DNA of 64,000 nucleotides from Magnetospirillum sp. 64-120. GTDB taxonomy: Bacteria > Pseudomonadota > Alphaproteobacteria > Rhodospirillales > Magnetospirillaceae. Location of the stretch: contig MKVK01000024.1 in the NCBI GenBank assembly GCA_001898825.1, forward strand, positions 41,921 through 105,920, written 5' to 3'. Positions 36,103 to 45,388 of the stretch are shown piece after piece. Position numbers and translations under genes: made by a program. Numbering within the stretch: the stretch's first letter is position 1; each line of letters opens with the position of its first letter. The notes under the pieces are model-generated. The model was not told the origin of the DNA. It did no database searches and saw only the letters and a list, made by a program, of their open reading frames with translations.

Positions 36103-37870
36103 GCTTGGCATCATCGGCAATTGCACCATCGCCGCCTTGGTCGACGCCAAGGCGTCCATCGTCTGGAACTGCTTTCCCCGCCTGGACGGCGACGCGGTGT
36201 TCCAGTCGCTGGTCAACGGCAATGACGGCATTGACGGCGAGTTCTCGTTGTGCCTGGTGGATCAGGTGCACACCGAGCAGGAATACCTGCCCAATTCCGC
36301 CATCTTGCGCACCATGCTGTCCGACCGTCATGGCGGTCTGGTCGAAGTGGTGGATTTCTGCCCGCGCTTCGCCCTTTACGAACGCATCTATCGGCCGCCG
36401 ATGGTGGTGCGCCGCATCCGGCCGTTGCAGGGGCGGCCGCGTCTACGCATCCGCCTGCGGCCGCGCTTCGGCAATGGCGCGCTGTTGCCGCAGATCACCC
36501 GGGGCAGCAACCATGTGCGCTATGTCTCGGCCGATCAGACCCTGCGGCTGACCACCAACGCCCCCATTTCCTATGTCATCGAGGAACGGTCCTTCGTGCT
36601 GGACCGTCCGGTGGACATGATCCTGGGGGCCGACGAAAGCTTGCAGGCCGGTATCGAATCCACCGCGCGGGACCTGTTCGAACGCACCGCCGACCATTGG
36701 CGGAGCTGGGTGCGGTCCTTGTCCATTCCGTTCGAATGGCAAGACGCGGTGATCCGCGCCGCCATCACCTTGAAGGTGTGTAATTTCGAGGAAACCGGCG
36801 CCATCGTCGCGGCGTTGACCACCTCGATCCCGGAAGCCGCCGACACCGAACGCAATTGGGATTACCGCTTTTGCTGGCTGCGCGACGCCTATTTCGTCAT
36901 CCACGCGCTCAATCGTTTGGGTGTCACCCGCATGATGGAAGACTACCTGCGCTATATCGGTGACATCGTCGAAGGCTCCAGCGAGGACGGCCTGCGCCCG
37001 GTCTATGGCATCACCCGGGAGTCCACCATGGACGAAGTCATCGCCGACCATCTAGCCGGCTATCGCGGTTTCGGTCCGGTGCGGCTGGGCAATCAGGCCC
37101 ACCTGCAGGTGCAGAACGACGTCTATGGCAGCATCGTCCTGGCCTCGACCCACGCCTTTTTCGACCGCCGTCTGACCCATCCCGGCGACGACACCTTGTT
37201 CGAACAGCTGGAAAAATTGGGCTGCCGTTCCATCGCCACCTTCGACCAGCCCGATGCGGGGCCGTGGGAGTTGCGCAATTCCGCCCATGTGCACACCTTT
37301 TCCGCCGTCATGTGCTGGGCCGCCTGCGACCGCCTGGCCAAGATCGCCAAACGGATCAACAAGGGCGACCGCGCCAGCTATTGGCGGCGCGAGGCCGATC
37401 GCCTGTATGCCACCATCTGCGCGCGGGCCTGGAACGAAGCCCTGGGCAGCTTCGTGTCCACCTTCGACGGCACCGACATGGACGCCACTTTGTTGCTGCT
37501 GCACGAAGTGGACTTCCTGGCCGCCGACGACCCGCGTCTGGCCGGCACCGTCGACGCGGTGGCCAAGGCGCTGCGCACCGACGGCTTCTTGTACCGTTAT
37601 GTGGCCGAGGACGATTTCGGCAAACCCAAGACCGCCTTTCTCATCTGCGTTTTCTGGTACATCGACGCCCTGGCCGCCATCGGCCGCAAGGCCGAGGCCC
37701 GCGCCCTGTTCGAACAGGTGCTGGACAAGCGCAACCCCCTGGGCCTGCTGTCGGAAGACATCGACCCGCGCACCGGCGAGTTGTGGGGCAACTTCCCGCA
37801 GACCTATTCCATGGTGGGATTGATCAATTGCGCCATGAAGCTGTCGCGGTCTTGGGAAGAGGCTTTCTGA
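36089..37870 (+). CDS. GH15-family glycoside hydrolase (glucoamylase/trehalase-like)
   Basis: 593 residues of the bacterial GH15 type. An N-terminal beta-sandwich (LGIIGNCTIAALVDAKASIVWNCFPRLDG) leads to an (alpha/alpha)6 barrel: RNWDYRFCWLRDAYFVIHAL, GFGPVRLGNQAHLQ, LREP-like acidic sites and the C-terminal GNFPQTYSMVGLINCAM. Members hydrolyse alpha-linked glucosides, some being trehalases. Position immediately after otsAB suggests it acts on trehalose or on glycogen-derived glucan for the same pathway. It overlaps otsB, and its stop is 12 bases from the convergent dehydrogenase-like gene. Confidence 0.9.
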   Translation: MPSLELGIIGNCTIAALVDAKASIVWNCFPRLDGDAVFQSLVNGNDGIDGEFSLCLVDQVHTEQEYLPNSAILRTMLSDRHGGLVEVVDFCPRFALYERIYRPPMVVRRIRPLQGRPRLRIRLRPRFGNGALLPQITRGSNHVRYVSADQTLRLTTNAPISYVIEERSFVLDRPVDMILGADESLQAGIESTARDLFERTADHWRSWVRSLSIPFEWQDAVIRAAITLKVCNFEETGAIVAALTTSIPEAADTERNWDYRFCWLRDAYFVIHALNRLGVTRMMEDYLRYIGDIVEGSSEDGLRPVYGITRESTMDEVIADHLAGYRGFGPVRLGNQAHLQVQNDVYGSIVLASTHAFFDRRLTHPGDDTLFEQLEKLGCRSIATFDQPDAGPWELRNSAHVHTFSAVMCWAACDRLAKIAKRINKGDRASYWRREADRLYATICARAWNEALGSFVSTFDGTDMDATLLLLHEVDFLAADDPRLAGTVDAVAKALRTDGFLYRYVAEDDFGKPKTAFLICVFWYIDALAAIGRKAEARALFEQVLDKRNPLGLLSEDIDPRTGELWGNFPQTYSMVGLINCAMKLSRSWEEAF

Positions 37871-37882
37871 GCCGCTGTCGAT

Positions 37883-39217
37883 TCAGCCGACCGGCACCAT
37901 GGCGGCGCGCATGTCCATCAGGTGGGCGACCTCTGACGGCAGGTCCACGTCAGCCAGGGTGACGGCCTGGCCGGCGGCGACGGGGCGGCGCAGCACCGCG
38001 CCCGGGGTCAGCGACACCGGCAAGCTGGCGGTCGTCATGGCTTGGGCCGAAGACACCAGGATTCCGCGCACGCTTGTTCCGCCGATGCCGTCCAGGACGC
38101 TGCCGGCGGGCAAGTTGGTCTTGGCGATGGTGGCGACGTCGGCGATCCAATCCCTGGGACAGCCGGTATGTTCGCCGCGCAGGCAGACGCTGGCCACCGA
38201 AAGCGTGGTCTCCATCCCGGCCAGACGGTGGGGGCGCCAGCGGGCGGCGTAACAGCCGCTGGCGTCGGTCAGCAGGCCGTATTCCGCGAACGACAAGGTG
38301 GTGTGGGGCGAGGGCGAGGTGAAGGTGGCGAACACCCCCCAGCGCAGGCCGCCATGCACCCCCCGACCGTCAGGTTCCAGGCACGAGGCGGCTTCGACCA
38401 CGCCCATGCCTTCCAAGCGGCCGCCATCGGCCGTGGGGCGGAAAACATGGGGCAAGTCATGGGTGCCGCAAGGCGGACAGGTCAGGCCGCCCGTCGGCGG
38501 CAACAAGCCGGTGGCGTTGCATACCGACGCCAGTTCCAGGGCGGTGCGGGTGCCGTCCAGGCTGGCGGTGGCGACGCGGGGGTCCAGATCCTTGGCCCGG
38601 GCCTGTTCGGGGGTGATGTCGAGGTGTGACCACACCTGGTCGGGGGTGATGGTTTCGTGCCCGGATTTCCAGGCGATGCCGCGGCCGGCGGCGGCGATCT
38701 GGAAGCCGCAGGCCCGGGCCCAGTCCACCATTTCGCAGATCAGCGACGGCTGGTCGCCATAGGCCAGGGAATAGATCACGCCTTGCAGCCGGGCCTGACG
38801 GGCCAGATAGGGGCCGACCAGGGCGTCGGCTTCGATGCTGGCCATGATCACATGGGTGTCGTTGGCCATGGCGGCCAGGGCGTTGCTGGCCGCCTGCGGT
38901 GAATTGGTGGCTTCGATCACCACGTCCAGGCCGGGCTGTTCCAGCATGGCCATGGTGTCGTCGGCGACCCAGGTGCCGCCGGTGGCGAAGGCTTCGGCCA
39001 AAGAACGGGCCACCGCCTTGGCCGGCGGCCACATGGCCAAGGCCAGCGCGGTATGGGCGCGTTCGATGTCGGGGTGGGCGATGGCGGCCACGTGCAGGGT
39101 GGGAAGATGGCGGGCCTGGGCCAGGAACAAGGCGGCGAACTTGTCGGCGCCGATCAGGCCGACGCGCAGCGGCCGACCGTCCGCCAATCTTTCACTCATC
39201 AACGACATCAAGCTCAT
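37883..39217 (-). CDS. Homoserine-dehydrogenase-like NAD(P)-binding protein with SAF domain
   Basis: 444 residues from the ATG at 39217, chosen for GGAAAGG upstream; another in-frame start lies 30 bases earlier. Residues about 15-150 are a Rossmann domain (PLRVGLIGADKFAALF, then LDVVIEATNSPQAASNAL). A central region about 150-340 is like that of predicted homoserine-dehydrogenase-like (COG4091) proteins. A C-terminal SAF domain follows (TTASLPVSLTPGAVLRRPVAAGQAVTLADVDLP). SAF domains bind sugar acids or phospho-sugars, so an altronate/sialic-acid-type or branched-chain sugar substrate is possible. No pathway neighbours help. Confidence 0.7.
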   Translation of the reverse strand: MSLMSLMSERLADGRPLRVGLIGADKFAALFLAQARHLPTLHVAAIAHPDIERAHTALALAMWPPAKAVARSLAEAFATGGTWVADDTMAMLEQPGLDVVIEATNSPQAASNALAAMANDTHVIMASIEADALVGPYLARQARLQGVIYSLAYGDQPSLICEMVDWARACGFQIAAAGRGIAWKSGHETITPDQVWSHLDITPEQARAKDLDPRVATASLDGTRTALELASVCNATGLLPPTGGLTCPPCGTHDLPHVFRPTADGGRLEGMGVVEAASCLEPDGRGVHGGLRWGVFATFTSPSPHTTLSFAEYGLLTDASGCYAARWRPHRLAGMETTLSVASVCLRGEHTGCPRDWIADVATIAKTNLPAGSVLDGIGGTSVRGILVSSAQAMTTASLPVSLTPGAVLRRPVAAGQAVTLADVDLPSEVAHLMDMRAAMVPVG

Positions 39218-39431
39218 GACGGCCTTTCCGCTTCTTCGCGGCGCCAATTTATCCGCAAGACGGGTGGTTGAAAACCACCCAAGCGCAGGGGATGTGTAAA
39301 TAACTGGTTAATGCCTGCCAGTAATGCCTGAACATTGGCCCCATTGAACGTGCGGCAGCCATGCATATTCCGCAGCGAAATCCTGTGTGCCCCCCCTTTT
39401 TCATTCGGGGGCGAGTGATTACGTAAAAATC

Positions 39432-39447
39432 GGGACCATCGCTTGCC
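39432..39447 (+). promoter_or_regulatory. Candidate sigma-54 promoter of prkA-yeaH-spoVR
   Basis: GG at 39433-39434 and GC at 39445-39446 are exactly ten bases apart, with the downstream element reading CTTGCC, matching the TTGC core of the -12 box. Predicted start is near 39458, giving a short leader with a ribosome site GAGGAAATGGAG before the ATG at 39481. The E. coli yeaGH operon is NtrC/sigma-54 controlled, which makes this more believable, but the -24 element lacks the full TGGCAC consensus. Confidence 0.45.
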
Positions 39448-39480
39448 GGCTTTGCCCGGCTTGAGGAAATGGAGTGAGCC

Positions 39481-41427
39481 ATGCCTGTCGCCGACGACAT
39501 TTTCTCGCAATTCGCCCGTGCCTACGAGGGGCGCAAGGATGCCGAGATGAGTTTGTCCGAGTACCTGGACGGGTGCCGGACCGATCCCATGATGTACGCC
39601 TCTGCCGCTGAACGGATGATCGCCGCCATCGGCGAGCCCAGCCTCGTCGACACCGCCAAGGACCCGCGCCTCAGCCGCGTCTTCATGAACCGCACGCTGA
39701 AGGTCTATCCCGCCTTCGCCGAATTCTACGGCATGGAAGAGACCATCGAACGTATCGTCGGCTATTTCCGCCACGCCGCCCAAGGGCTGGAGGAAAGAAA
39801 GCAGATTCTTTATCTGCTGGGGCCGGTGGGCGGCGGCAAGTCGTCCTTGGCCGAACGGCTGAAGGCGCTGATGGAGGTGATGCCCATCTACGTGCTGAAG
39901 GCGGGCAAGGAAGTCAGCCCGCTTTTCGAAAGCCCGCTGGGCCTGTTCGATCCCGAGACCATGGGACCGGCGCTGGAAGACAAATACGGCATTCCGCGCC
40001 GCCGTCTGCCCGGACTGATGAGTCCGTGGGCGGTCAAGCGTCTGGACGAATTCGGCGGCGATATCTCGCGCTTCAAGGTGGTCAAGGTCTATCCGTCGCG
40101 CCTGCGCCAGATCGGCGTGGCCAAATGCGAGCCGGGCGACGAGAACAACCAGGACATTTCCACCCTGGTGGGCAAGGTGGACATCCGCAAGCTGGAGATG
40201 TTCGGCCAGAACGACCCCGACGCCTATTCCCATTCCGGCGGCCTGAACCGCTGCACCCAGGGTTTGCTGGAATTCGTCGAGATGTTCAAGGCCCCGATCA
40301 AGATGCTGCATCCGCTGCTGACGGCGACCCAGGAAGGCAATTACGCCGGCAGTGAAAACATCGGCGCCATGCCGTTTTCCGGCATCATCCTGGCCCATTC
40401 CAACGAGGCGGAATGGCAGACCTTCAAGAACAACAAGAACAACGAAGCCTTCATCGACCGCATCTGCGTCATCAAGGTGCCCTATTGCCTGCGGGTGACC
40501 GAGGAACAGCGCATCTATGACAAGCTGATCCAAAGCTCGGAACTGGCTTCGGCGCCATGCGCGCCGTCCACCTTGGAAATGCTGGCCCGCTTCACCGTGC
40601 TGAGCCGGCTGAAGGAACACGAGAACTCGAACCTTTATTCCAAGATGCGGGTCTATGACGGCGAAAGCATCAAGGAAACCGACCCCAAGGCCAAGCCCAT
40701 GCAGGAATACAAGGATGCCGCCGGGGTGGACGAAGGCATGGACGGCATTTCCACCCGCTTCGCCTTCAAGGTGCTGTCGTCAACGTTCAATTACGACACC
40801 TCGGAAGTGGCCGCCGACCCGGTGCACTTGATGTACGTGCTGGAACAAAGCATCAAGCGTGAGCAATTCCCGGAAGATACCGAGAAGAAATACCTGGAAT
40901 TCATCAAGGCCGACCTGGCCCAGCGCTATGCCGAATTCATCGGCAACGAAATCCAGAAGGCTTACCTGGAAAGCTATCACGATTATGGCCAGAACCTGTT
41001 CGACCGCTATGTGGATTACGCCGACGCCTGGATCGAGGATCAGGACTTCAAGGACCCCGATACCGGCCAATTGCTGAACCGCGACCTGCTGAACCAGGAA
41101 TTGTCCAAGATCGAAAAGCCGGCCGGCATCGCCAATCCCAAGGATTTCCGCAACGAAGTGGTGAAGTTCAGCCTGCGGGCCAGGGCCAACAACAAGGGCC
41201 GCAACCCGTCCTGGACCTCTTACGAGAAGATCCGCGAAGTCATCGAACGGCGCATGTTCAGCCAAGTGGAAGATTTGCTGCCGGTGATCAGCTTTGGCAC
41301 CAAGAAGGACAGCGACAGCGAGAAGAAGCACCACGAATTCGTCGAACGCATGATGAGCCGTGGCTACACCGAACGCCAGGTCCGCCGTCTGGTGGAATGG
41401 TACATGCGGGTCAAGCAGGCGGGTTAG
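39481..41427 (+). CDS. prkA: PrkA/YeaG-family serine protein kinase
   Basis: 648 residues. An AAA+ domain comes first: Walker A GPVGGGKSSL at about 114-123 and the Asp/Asn-rich ISRFKVVKVYPS block. The C-terminal part is the PrkA kinase-like domain (ISTRFAFKVLSSTFNYD, and KIREVIERRMFS). YeaG in E. coli is an abundant starvation-induced kinase with unclear targets; B. subtilis PrkA is needed in sporulation. It heads a three-gene unit with yeaH (39 bases later) and spoVR. Confidence 0.96.
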   Translation: MPVADDIFSQFARAYEGRKDAEMSLSEYLDGCRTDPMMYASAAERMIAAIGEPSLVDTAKDPRLSRVFMNRTLKVYPAFAEFYGMEETIERIVGYFRHAAQGLEERKQILYLLGPVGGGKSSLAERLKALMEVMPIYVLKAGKEVSPLFESPLGLFDPETMGPALEDKYGIPRRRLPGLMSPWAVKRLDEFGGDISRFKVVKVYPSRLRQIGVAKCEPGDENNQDISTLVGKVDIRKLEMFGQNDPDAYSHSGGLNRCTQGLLEFVEMFKAPIKMLHPLLTATQEGNYAGSENIGAMPFSGIILAHSNEAEWQTFKNNKNNEAFIDRICVIKVPYCLRVTEEQRIYDKLIQSSELASAPCAPSTLEMLARFTVLSRLKEHENSNLYSKMRVYDGESIKETDPKAKPMQEYKDAAGVDEGMDGISTRFAFKVLSSTFNYDTSEVAADPVHLMYVLEQSIKREQFPEDTEKKYLEFIKADLAQRYAEFIGNEIQKAYLESYHDYGQNLFDRYVDYADAWIEDQDFKDPDTGQLLNRDLLNQELSKIEKPAGIANPKDFRNEVVKFSLRARANNKGRNPSWTSYEKIREVIERRMFSQVEDLLPVISFGTKKDSDSEKKHHEFVERMMSRGYTERQVRRLVEWYMRVKQAG

Positions 41428-41465
41428 GGCTGGCGCGGGAGTGACGGGAAAGAGAGGGCGAACCC

Positions 41466-42752
41466 ATGAACATCATCGACCGTCGCCTGAACCCGAAGGG
41501 TAAAAGTCTGGCCAACCGCCAGCGCTTTTTGCGCCGTGCGCGCGAGCAGATCCGCAAGGCGGTGCGCGAGGCATCCAGCGGCCGGTCGATCACCGACATC
41601 GACGGCGGCGAGGGGATTTCCATCCCCATGGACGGGTTGCACGAACCCAGCTTTCGCCGTGCCGCCCATGGCGGCGTGCGCGATTACGTGGTGCCCGGCA
41701 ACAAGGAATTCGTCCCCGGCGACACCATCGCCAAGCCGCCGCAGCAGGCGGGGGCGGGGGGCGGTTCCGACGGCTCGCCCGATGGCGGCGGCGACGATTC
41801 TTTCCATTTCGTGCTGTCGCGGGACGAGTTCCTGGACCTGTTCCTGGAAGACCTGGAACTGCCCGACATGGAAAAGACCAATTTGACGCGGACGGAAACC
41901 GTGTCCTATTCCCGCGCCGGTTTGTCGGTGACCGGGTCGCCGTCAAACCTGAACTTGGTGCGCACCATGCGCAATTCGCTGAGCCGGCGCATCGCGCTTC
42001 GGCGGCCCAAGCCGGCCGAGATGGCCGAGCTTCAGGCCGCCATCGCCGAGCTTGAGGAAAAGGGCGACAATCCGGAACTGCTGTCGGAACTGCGCCTGCA
42101 ATACCAGGATCTGCTGACCAAGTCGCGCCGGGTGCCCTATATCGATCCGGTGGACGTGCGCTACAACCGCTTCCAGCCGGTGCCCAAACCCATATCCCAG
42201 GCGGTGATGTTCTGTCTGATGGATGTGTCCGGGTCGATGACCGAACACATGAAGGATTTGGCCAAGCGCTTCTACATGCTGCTGTATCTGTTCCTGACCC
42301 GGCGTTACCGCCATGTGGACATCGTCTTCATCCGCCATACCCACACCGCCAAGGAAGTGGACGAAGAGACCTTCTTCTATTCCACCGAAACCGGCGGTAC
42401 CGTTGTGTCCACCGCGTTGACCGAGATGACCCGCATCGTCAAGGCGCGCTATTCGCCGGCCGACTGGAACATCTATGCGGCGCAGGCGTCGGACGGCGAC
42501 AACACGTCTTCGGACAATCCGGCGACCCTGGACTTGCTGCATTATTCCATCCTGCCGGTGTGCCAGTATTTCGCCTATATCGAGGTCGGCGCCGAATACA
42601 AGGACTGGCTGGGCCGCGAATCCGATCTGTGGCGCGCCTATAAAAGTGTCGTCGCCCCCAACATGGCCATGCGCAAGGTGCGCAGCCGGGCGCAAATCTT
42701 CCCCGTCTTCCGTGACCTGTTCTCGCGCGAGGGCCGCCATGTCGAAGCGTAG
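41466..42752 (+). CDS. yeaH: YeaH/YhbH family protein (DUF444)
   Basis: 428 residues. N-terminal region is basic and coiled (RRLNPKGKSLANRQRFLRRAR), with a Gly/Ser-rich loop (GAGGGSDGSPDGGGDD) near residue 100. The C-terminal part is von Willebrand factor A-like: FCLMDVSGSMTEHMKDLAKRF contains the MIDAS DxSxS, and TAKEVDEETFFYSTETGGT follows. It accompanies PrkA and SpoVR in many bacteria and probably forms a complex with the kinase. The stop overlaps the start of spoVR. Confidence 0.95.
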   Translation: MNIIDRRLNPKGKSLANRQRFLRRAREQIRKAVREASSGRSITDIDGGEGISIPMDGLHEPSFRRAAHGGVRDYVVPGNKEFVPGDTIAKPPQQAGAGGGSDGSPDGGGDDSFHFVLSRDEFLDLFLEDLELPDMEKTNLTRTETVSYSRAGLSVTGSPSNLNLVRTMRNSLSRRIALRRPKPAEMAELQAAIAELEEKGDNPELLSELRLQYQDLLTKSRRVPYIDPVDVRYNRFQPVPKPISQAVMFCLMDVSGSMTEHMKDLAKRFYMLLYLFLTRRYRHVDIVFIRHTHTAKEVDEETFFYSTETGGTVVSTALTEMTRIVKARYSPADWNIYAAQASDGDNTSSDNPATLDLLHYSILPVCQYFAYIEVGAEYKDWLGRESDLWRAYKSVVAPNMAMRKVRSRAQIFPVFRDLFSREGRHVEA

Positions 42753-44274
42753 TGCCGACAAGCTGCTGTTCACCGGCGCCGACTGGACCTTCGACAAGGT
42801 CGGCCGGGTTCACGACGCCATCGCCGCCATCGCCCAGGATGAACTGGGGCTTTCCACCTATCCCAACCAGATCGAGGTGATCACCGCCGAACAGATGCTG
42901 GACGCCTATTCGTCCATCGGCATGCCGTTGATGTACAAGCACTGGTCGTTCGGCAAGCATTTCGCCGCCGACGAGGCGCTGTACCGGCGTGGTCAGCGCG
43001 GTCTGGCCTATGAGATCGTCATCAATTCCAGCCCCTGCATCAGCTACATCATGGAGGAAAACTCCATGGCCATGCAGACCCTGGTCATCGCCCATGCCGC
43101 CTTTGGGCACAACCATTTCTTCAAGAACAACGCCCTGTTCCGGCAATGGACCGACGCCAAGGGCATCCTGGATTATCTGGAATTCGCCAAGACTTACATC
43201 CTGCATGCCGAGGAACGTCACGGGGCCAGGGCGGTGGAACGGGTGCTGGACGCCGCCCACGCGCTGATGGGCCATGGCGTGCACAAATATCCACGCAAGC
43301 GTCCTTTTGACTTGGCCGAGGACAAACGCCGCCAACAGGAACGCGCCGACTGGTTCCAGCAGAACTACAACGATCTGTGGCGCACGGTGCCGCGCCCGGA
43401 AAACAGCTTCCCCGAGGACGAGGAACAGGCCGAGCGCAAGCGCGCCTTGGGGTTGCCGGAAGAAAACATCCTGTATTTCCTGGAAAAATCGGCGCCGCTG
43501 TTGGCTCCGTGGCAGCGCGAGATTCTGCGCATCGTGCGCAACATCGCCCAATATTTCTATCCGCAGAAACAGACCAAGGTGATGAACGAAGGCTGTGCCA
43601 CCATGGTGCATTACACCGTCGCCAACCGCCTGCATGACAAAGGGCTGATCGACGACGGCACCTTGATGGAAATCCTGCATTCCCACACCAACGTGGTGTT
43701 CCAGCCCGGTTTCGACGACCCGCGCTTTTCCGGCATCAACCCCTATGCCCTGGGCTTTGCCATGATGCAGGACATTAAGCGCATCTGCGAGGTCCCCACC
43801 GACGAGGACCGCGCCTGGTTCCCCGATTTCGCCGGCAACGACGATCCCTGGGGGACGTTGCGCCACGCCTGGGCCGATTACCGCGACGAAAGCTTCATCC
43901 TGCAGTTCCTGTCGCCGGCCGTCATGCGCAAGCTGCGGCTGTTCCATCTGCACGACCAGGCCGAGGCGGAAGACATGGTGGTCAAGGCCATCCATGACGA
44001 ACGCGGCTATCGCGAGGTGCGCAAGACCTTGGCGAAATCCTATGACATCGGGGCGCTGGAGCCCGATATCCAGGTGATGGACGTGGACTTGACCGGCGAC
44101 CGCCGGCTGATCCTGCATCACCGTGTCGCCGACGGCATCATGCTGGATTCGTTGGAGGCGCTGCGCACGCTGCGCCATCTGGCCAATCTGTGGGGCTATC
44201 CGGTGCGTCTGGTCGAGGTCGACGCCAAATACGACCAGGTGCTGAAGGTGCACGACGACGTGGAACCGGACTGA
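42739..44274 (+). CDS. spoVR: SpoVR family protein (YcgB-like)
   Basis: 511 residues from the ATG at 42739, which overlaps yeaH by 14 bases. Hallmarks are DELGLSTYPNQIEVITAEQMLDAYSSIGMPLMYKHWSFGK, YVGHNHFFKNN-type stretch (AHAAFGHNHFFKNN) and the NEGCATMVHYT motif with HDKGLIDDG; these are nearly invariant in the family. SpoVR proteins are involved in spore cortex formation in Bacillus, but in proteobacteria they belong to the PrkA/YeaH stress module of unknown mechanism. Confidence 0.96.
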   Translation: MSKRSADKLLFTGADWTFDKVGRVHDAIAAIAQDELGLSTYPNQIEVITAEQMLDAYSSIGMPLMYKHWSFGKHFAADEALYRRGQRGLAYEIVINSSPCISYIMEENSMAMQTLVIAHAAFGHNHFFKNNALFRQWTDAKGILDYLEFAKTYILHAEERHGARAVERVLDAAHALMGHGVHKYPRKRPFDLAEDKRRQQERADWFQQNYNDLWRTVPRPENSFPEDEEQAERKRALGLPEENILYFLEKSAPLLAPWQREILRIVRNIAQYFYPQKQTKVMNEGCATMVHYTVANRLHDKGLIDDGTLMEILHSHTNVVFQPGFDDPRFSGINPYALGFAMMQDIKRICEVPTDEDRAWFPDFAGNDDPWGTLRHAWADYRDESFILQFLSPAVMRKLRLFHLHDQAEAEDMVVKAIHDERGYREVRKTLAKSYDIGALEPDIQVMDVDLTGDRRLILHHRVADGIMLDSLEALRTLRHLANLWGYPVRLVEVDAKYDQVLKVHDDVEPD

Positions 44275-44343
44275 CCAATTTATGTTGCGCCGCACAATAA
44301 ATTGTTGCTAAATAGAGCGGTGGGGTGAGCCGGAGTGCCCGCC

Positions 44344-44895
44344 ATGTTGTATCGTAAGTTGTTATTCCAGGAACGCAGCCAGTTCCGCGCCCATCTGAAG
44401 CGCCTGTCGCCCAACGACCGCTGTTTCCGTTTCGCCCATTCCCGTGTCGACGATTCCTGGATCGACAAGTATGTGGACGGCATCGCCGCCGACGACATGA
44501 TCCTGGGCTGTTTCGACGGCGACGTGCTGGTGGGCGCTGCCCACATCGCCTTTTCCGGAACTGTGGCGGAAATGGGCATCAGCGTCGATCCCGCCTGCCG
44601 CATCAAGGGCATCGGCACCGAACTGACCCGTCGCGCCGTGCGCTGGACCCGCAACCGCCGGGCCGAACGGCTTTACGCCCTGTGCCAAAGCGACAACCGA
44701 TCCATGATCGGCCTGGCCCGCAAGCTGGGCATGACCATTCATCGTGACTGCGGCACCGCCGAGGCGTTCCTGCCGCTGCCGCCACCCGATCTATTCAGCG
44801 TCGGCGACGAAATCGGCGCCGAGATGGATGGCCTGGCCCAGGATTGGCTGGACACCGTGCGGGCCTGCCAGCAGGCGTTGCTGCCCAAGGGCTAA
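44344..44895 (+). CDS. GNAT-family acetyltransferase
   Basis: 183 residues from the ATG at 44344 with GGAG nine bases upstream (a GTG at 44335 is in frame). The acetyl-CoA loop is in SVDPACRIKGIGTELTRRAVRWTRNR, and NRSMIGLARKLGMTIH follows the usual GNAT pattern. The start FQERSQFRAHLKRLSPNDRCFRF resembles acetyltransferases that follow chromosomal CoA-binding proteins. The substrate is unknown. It is separated from spoVR by about 70 bases. Confidence 0.85.
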   Translation: MLYRKLLFQERSQFRAHLKRLSPNDRCFRFAHSRVDDSWIDKYVDGIAADDMILGCFDGDVLVGAAHIAFSGTVAEMGISVDPACRIKGIGTELTRRAVRWTRNRRAERLYALCQSDNRSMIGLARKLGMTIHRDCGTAEAFLPLPPPDLFSVGDEIGAEMDGLAQDWLDTVRACQQALLPKG

Positions 44896-44938
44896 AAATA
44901 GCGCCGGATTTGAAATCAGTAACAACCATCCAATAAAC

Positions 44939-44966
44939 CGTCATGCCCGCCTGCGCGGGCATGACG
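44939..44966. repeat. Palindromic repeat element, 28 bp
   Basis: A perfect 12-bp inverted repeat CGTCATGCCCGC/GCGGGCATGACG around CTGC. It belongs by its GTCATGCCCG core to the same family as the copies at 52281 and 53760 in this window. It could act as a terminator or an mRNA-end stabiliser for the GNAT gene. Confidence 0.75.
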
Positions 44967-44998
44967 AAAGAGAGTGAGTTGTTCACGACGTAAGATTC

Positions 44999-45259
44999 TC
45001 AATAATTAACATTCATATAACAATGTTTTGTTGTAATTGACATTTTTGCTGATCTCATTTCGCAAATTGCAATGCTCTTGTCTTTTTGTAGTACTAGTAT
45101 TCCTCCAACGGCGATATCTCCTGATTTTACTTCATATCCTTTGTTTATGAGATCAACCAGCCTCATGGGGGTTGCGACCAGTTCTGGTTTTTGCTCTTCG
45201 GCTGCGAGTGCTTGTGTTGTGATTCCGAAGATGAAAAGTGCGGGCAATAACTTTCTCAT
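44999..45259 (-). CDS. Small secreted protein, AT-rich, no family recognised
   Basis: 86 residues with a clear signal peptide (MRKLLPALFIFGITTQALAA) and cleavage expected after A-L-A-A. The mature part of about 65 residues has two cysteines (C66 in AICEM, C80 in KHCYMN) that could form a disulfide. AGGAG precedes the ATG. Base and codon use (AAA, ATA, AAT, TTT) stand out from the GC-rich neighbours, suggesting recent acquisition. No homolog was recalled, so function is unknown; a periplasmic binding or inhibitor role would be a guess. Confidence 0.65.
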   Translation of the reverse strand: MRKLLPALFIFGITTQALAAEEQKPELVATPMRLVDLINKGYEVKSGDIAVGGILVLQKDKSIAICEMRSAKMSITTKHCYMNVNY

Positions 45260-45388
45260 GTGCCACTCCTGGAAGGTGTCTTGTCATAATAAGGGTGGCA
45301 TGGTTTTTAATTGCCCTCAATGATTGATGCACGAGGCCTGACAGGTTGTGATTTGGAAATGTAGTCGGCGGTCAGCTATGTTTCTTGC

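Noticed and set aside
39340-39360. TGGCCCCATTGAAC as the sigma-54 promoter of prkA
   Set aside because: The -12 element lacks GC at the required spacing; the site at 39432 fits better.
42439-44295. Minus-strand frame of 618 codons over spoVR
   Set aside because: SpoVR is unmistakable on the plus strand.
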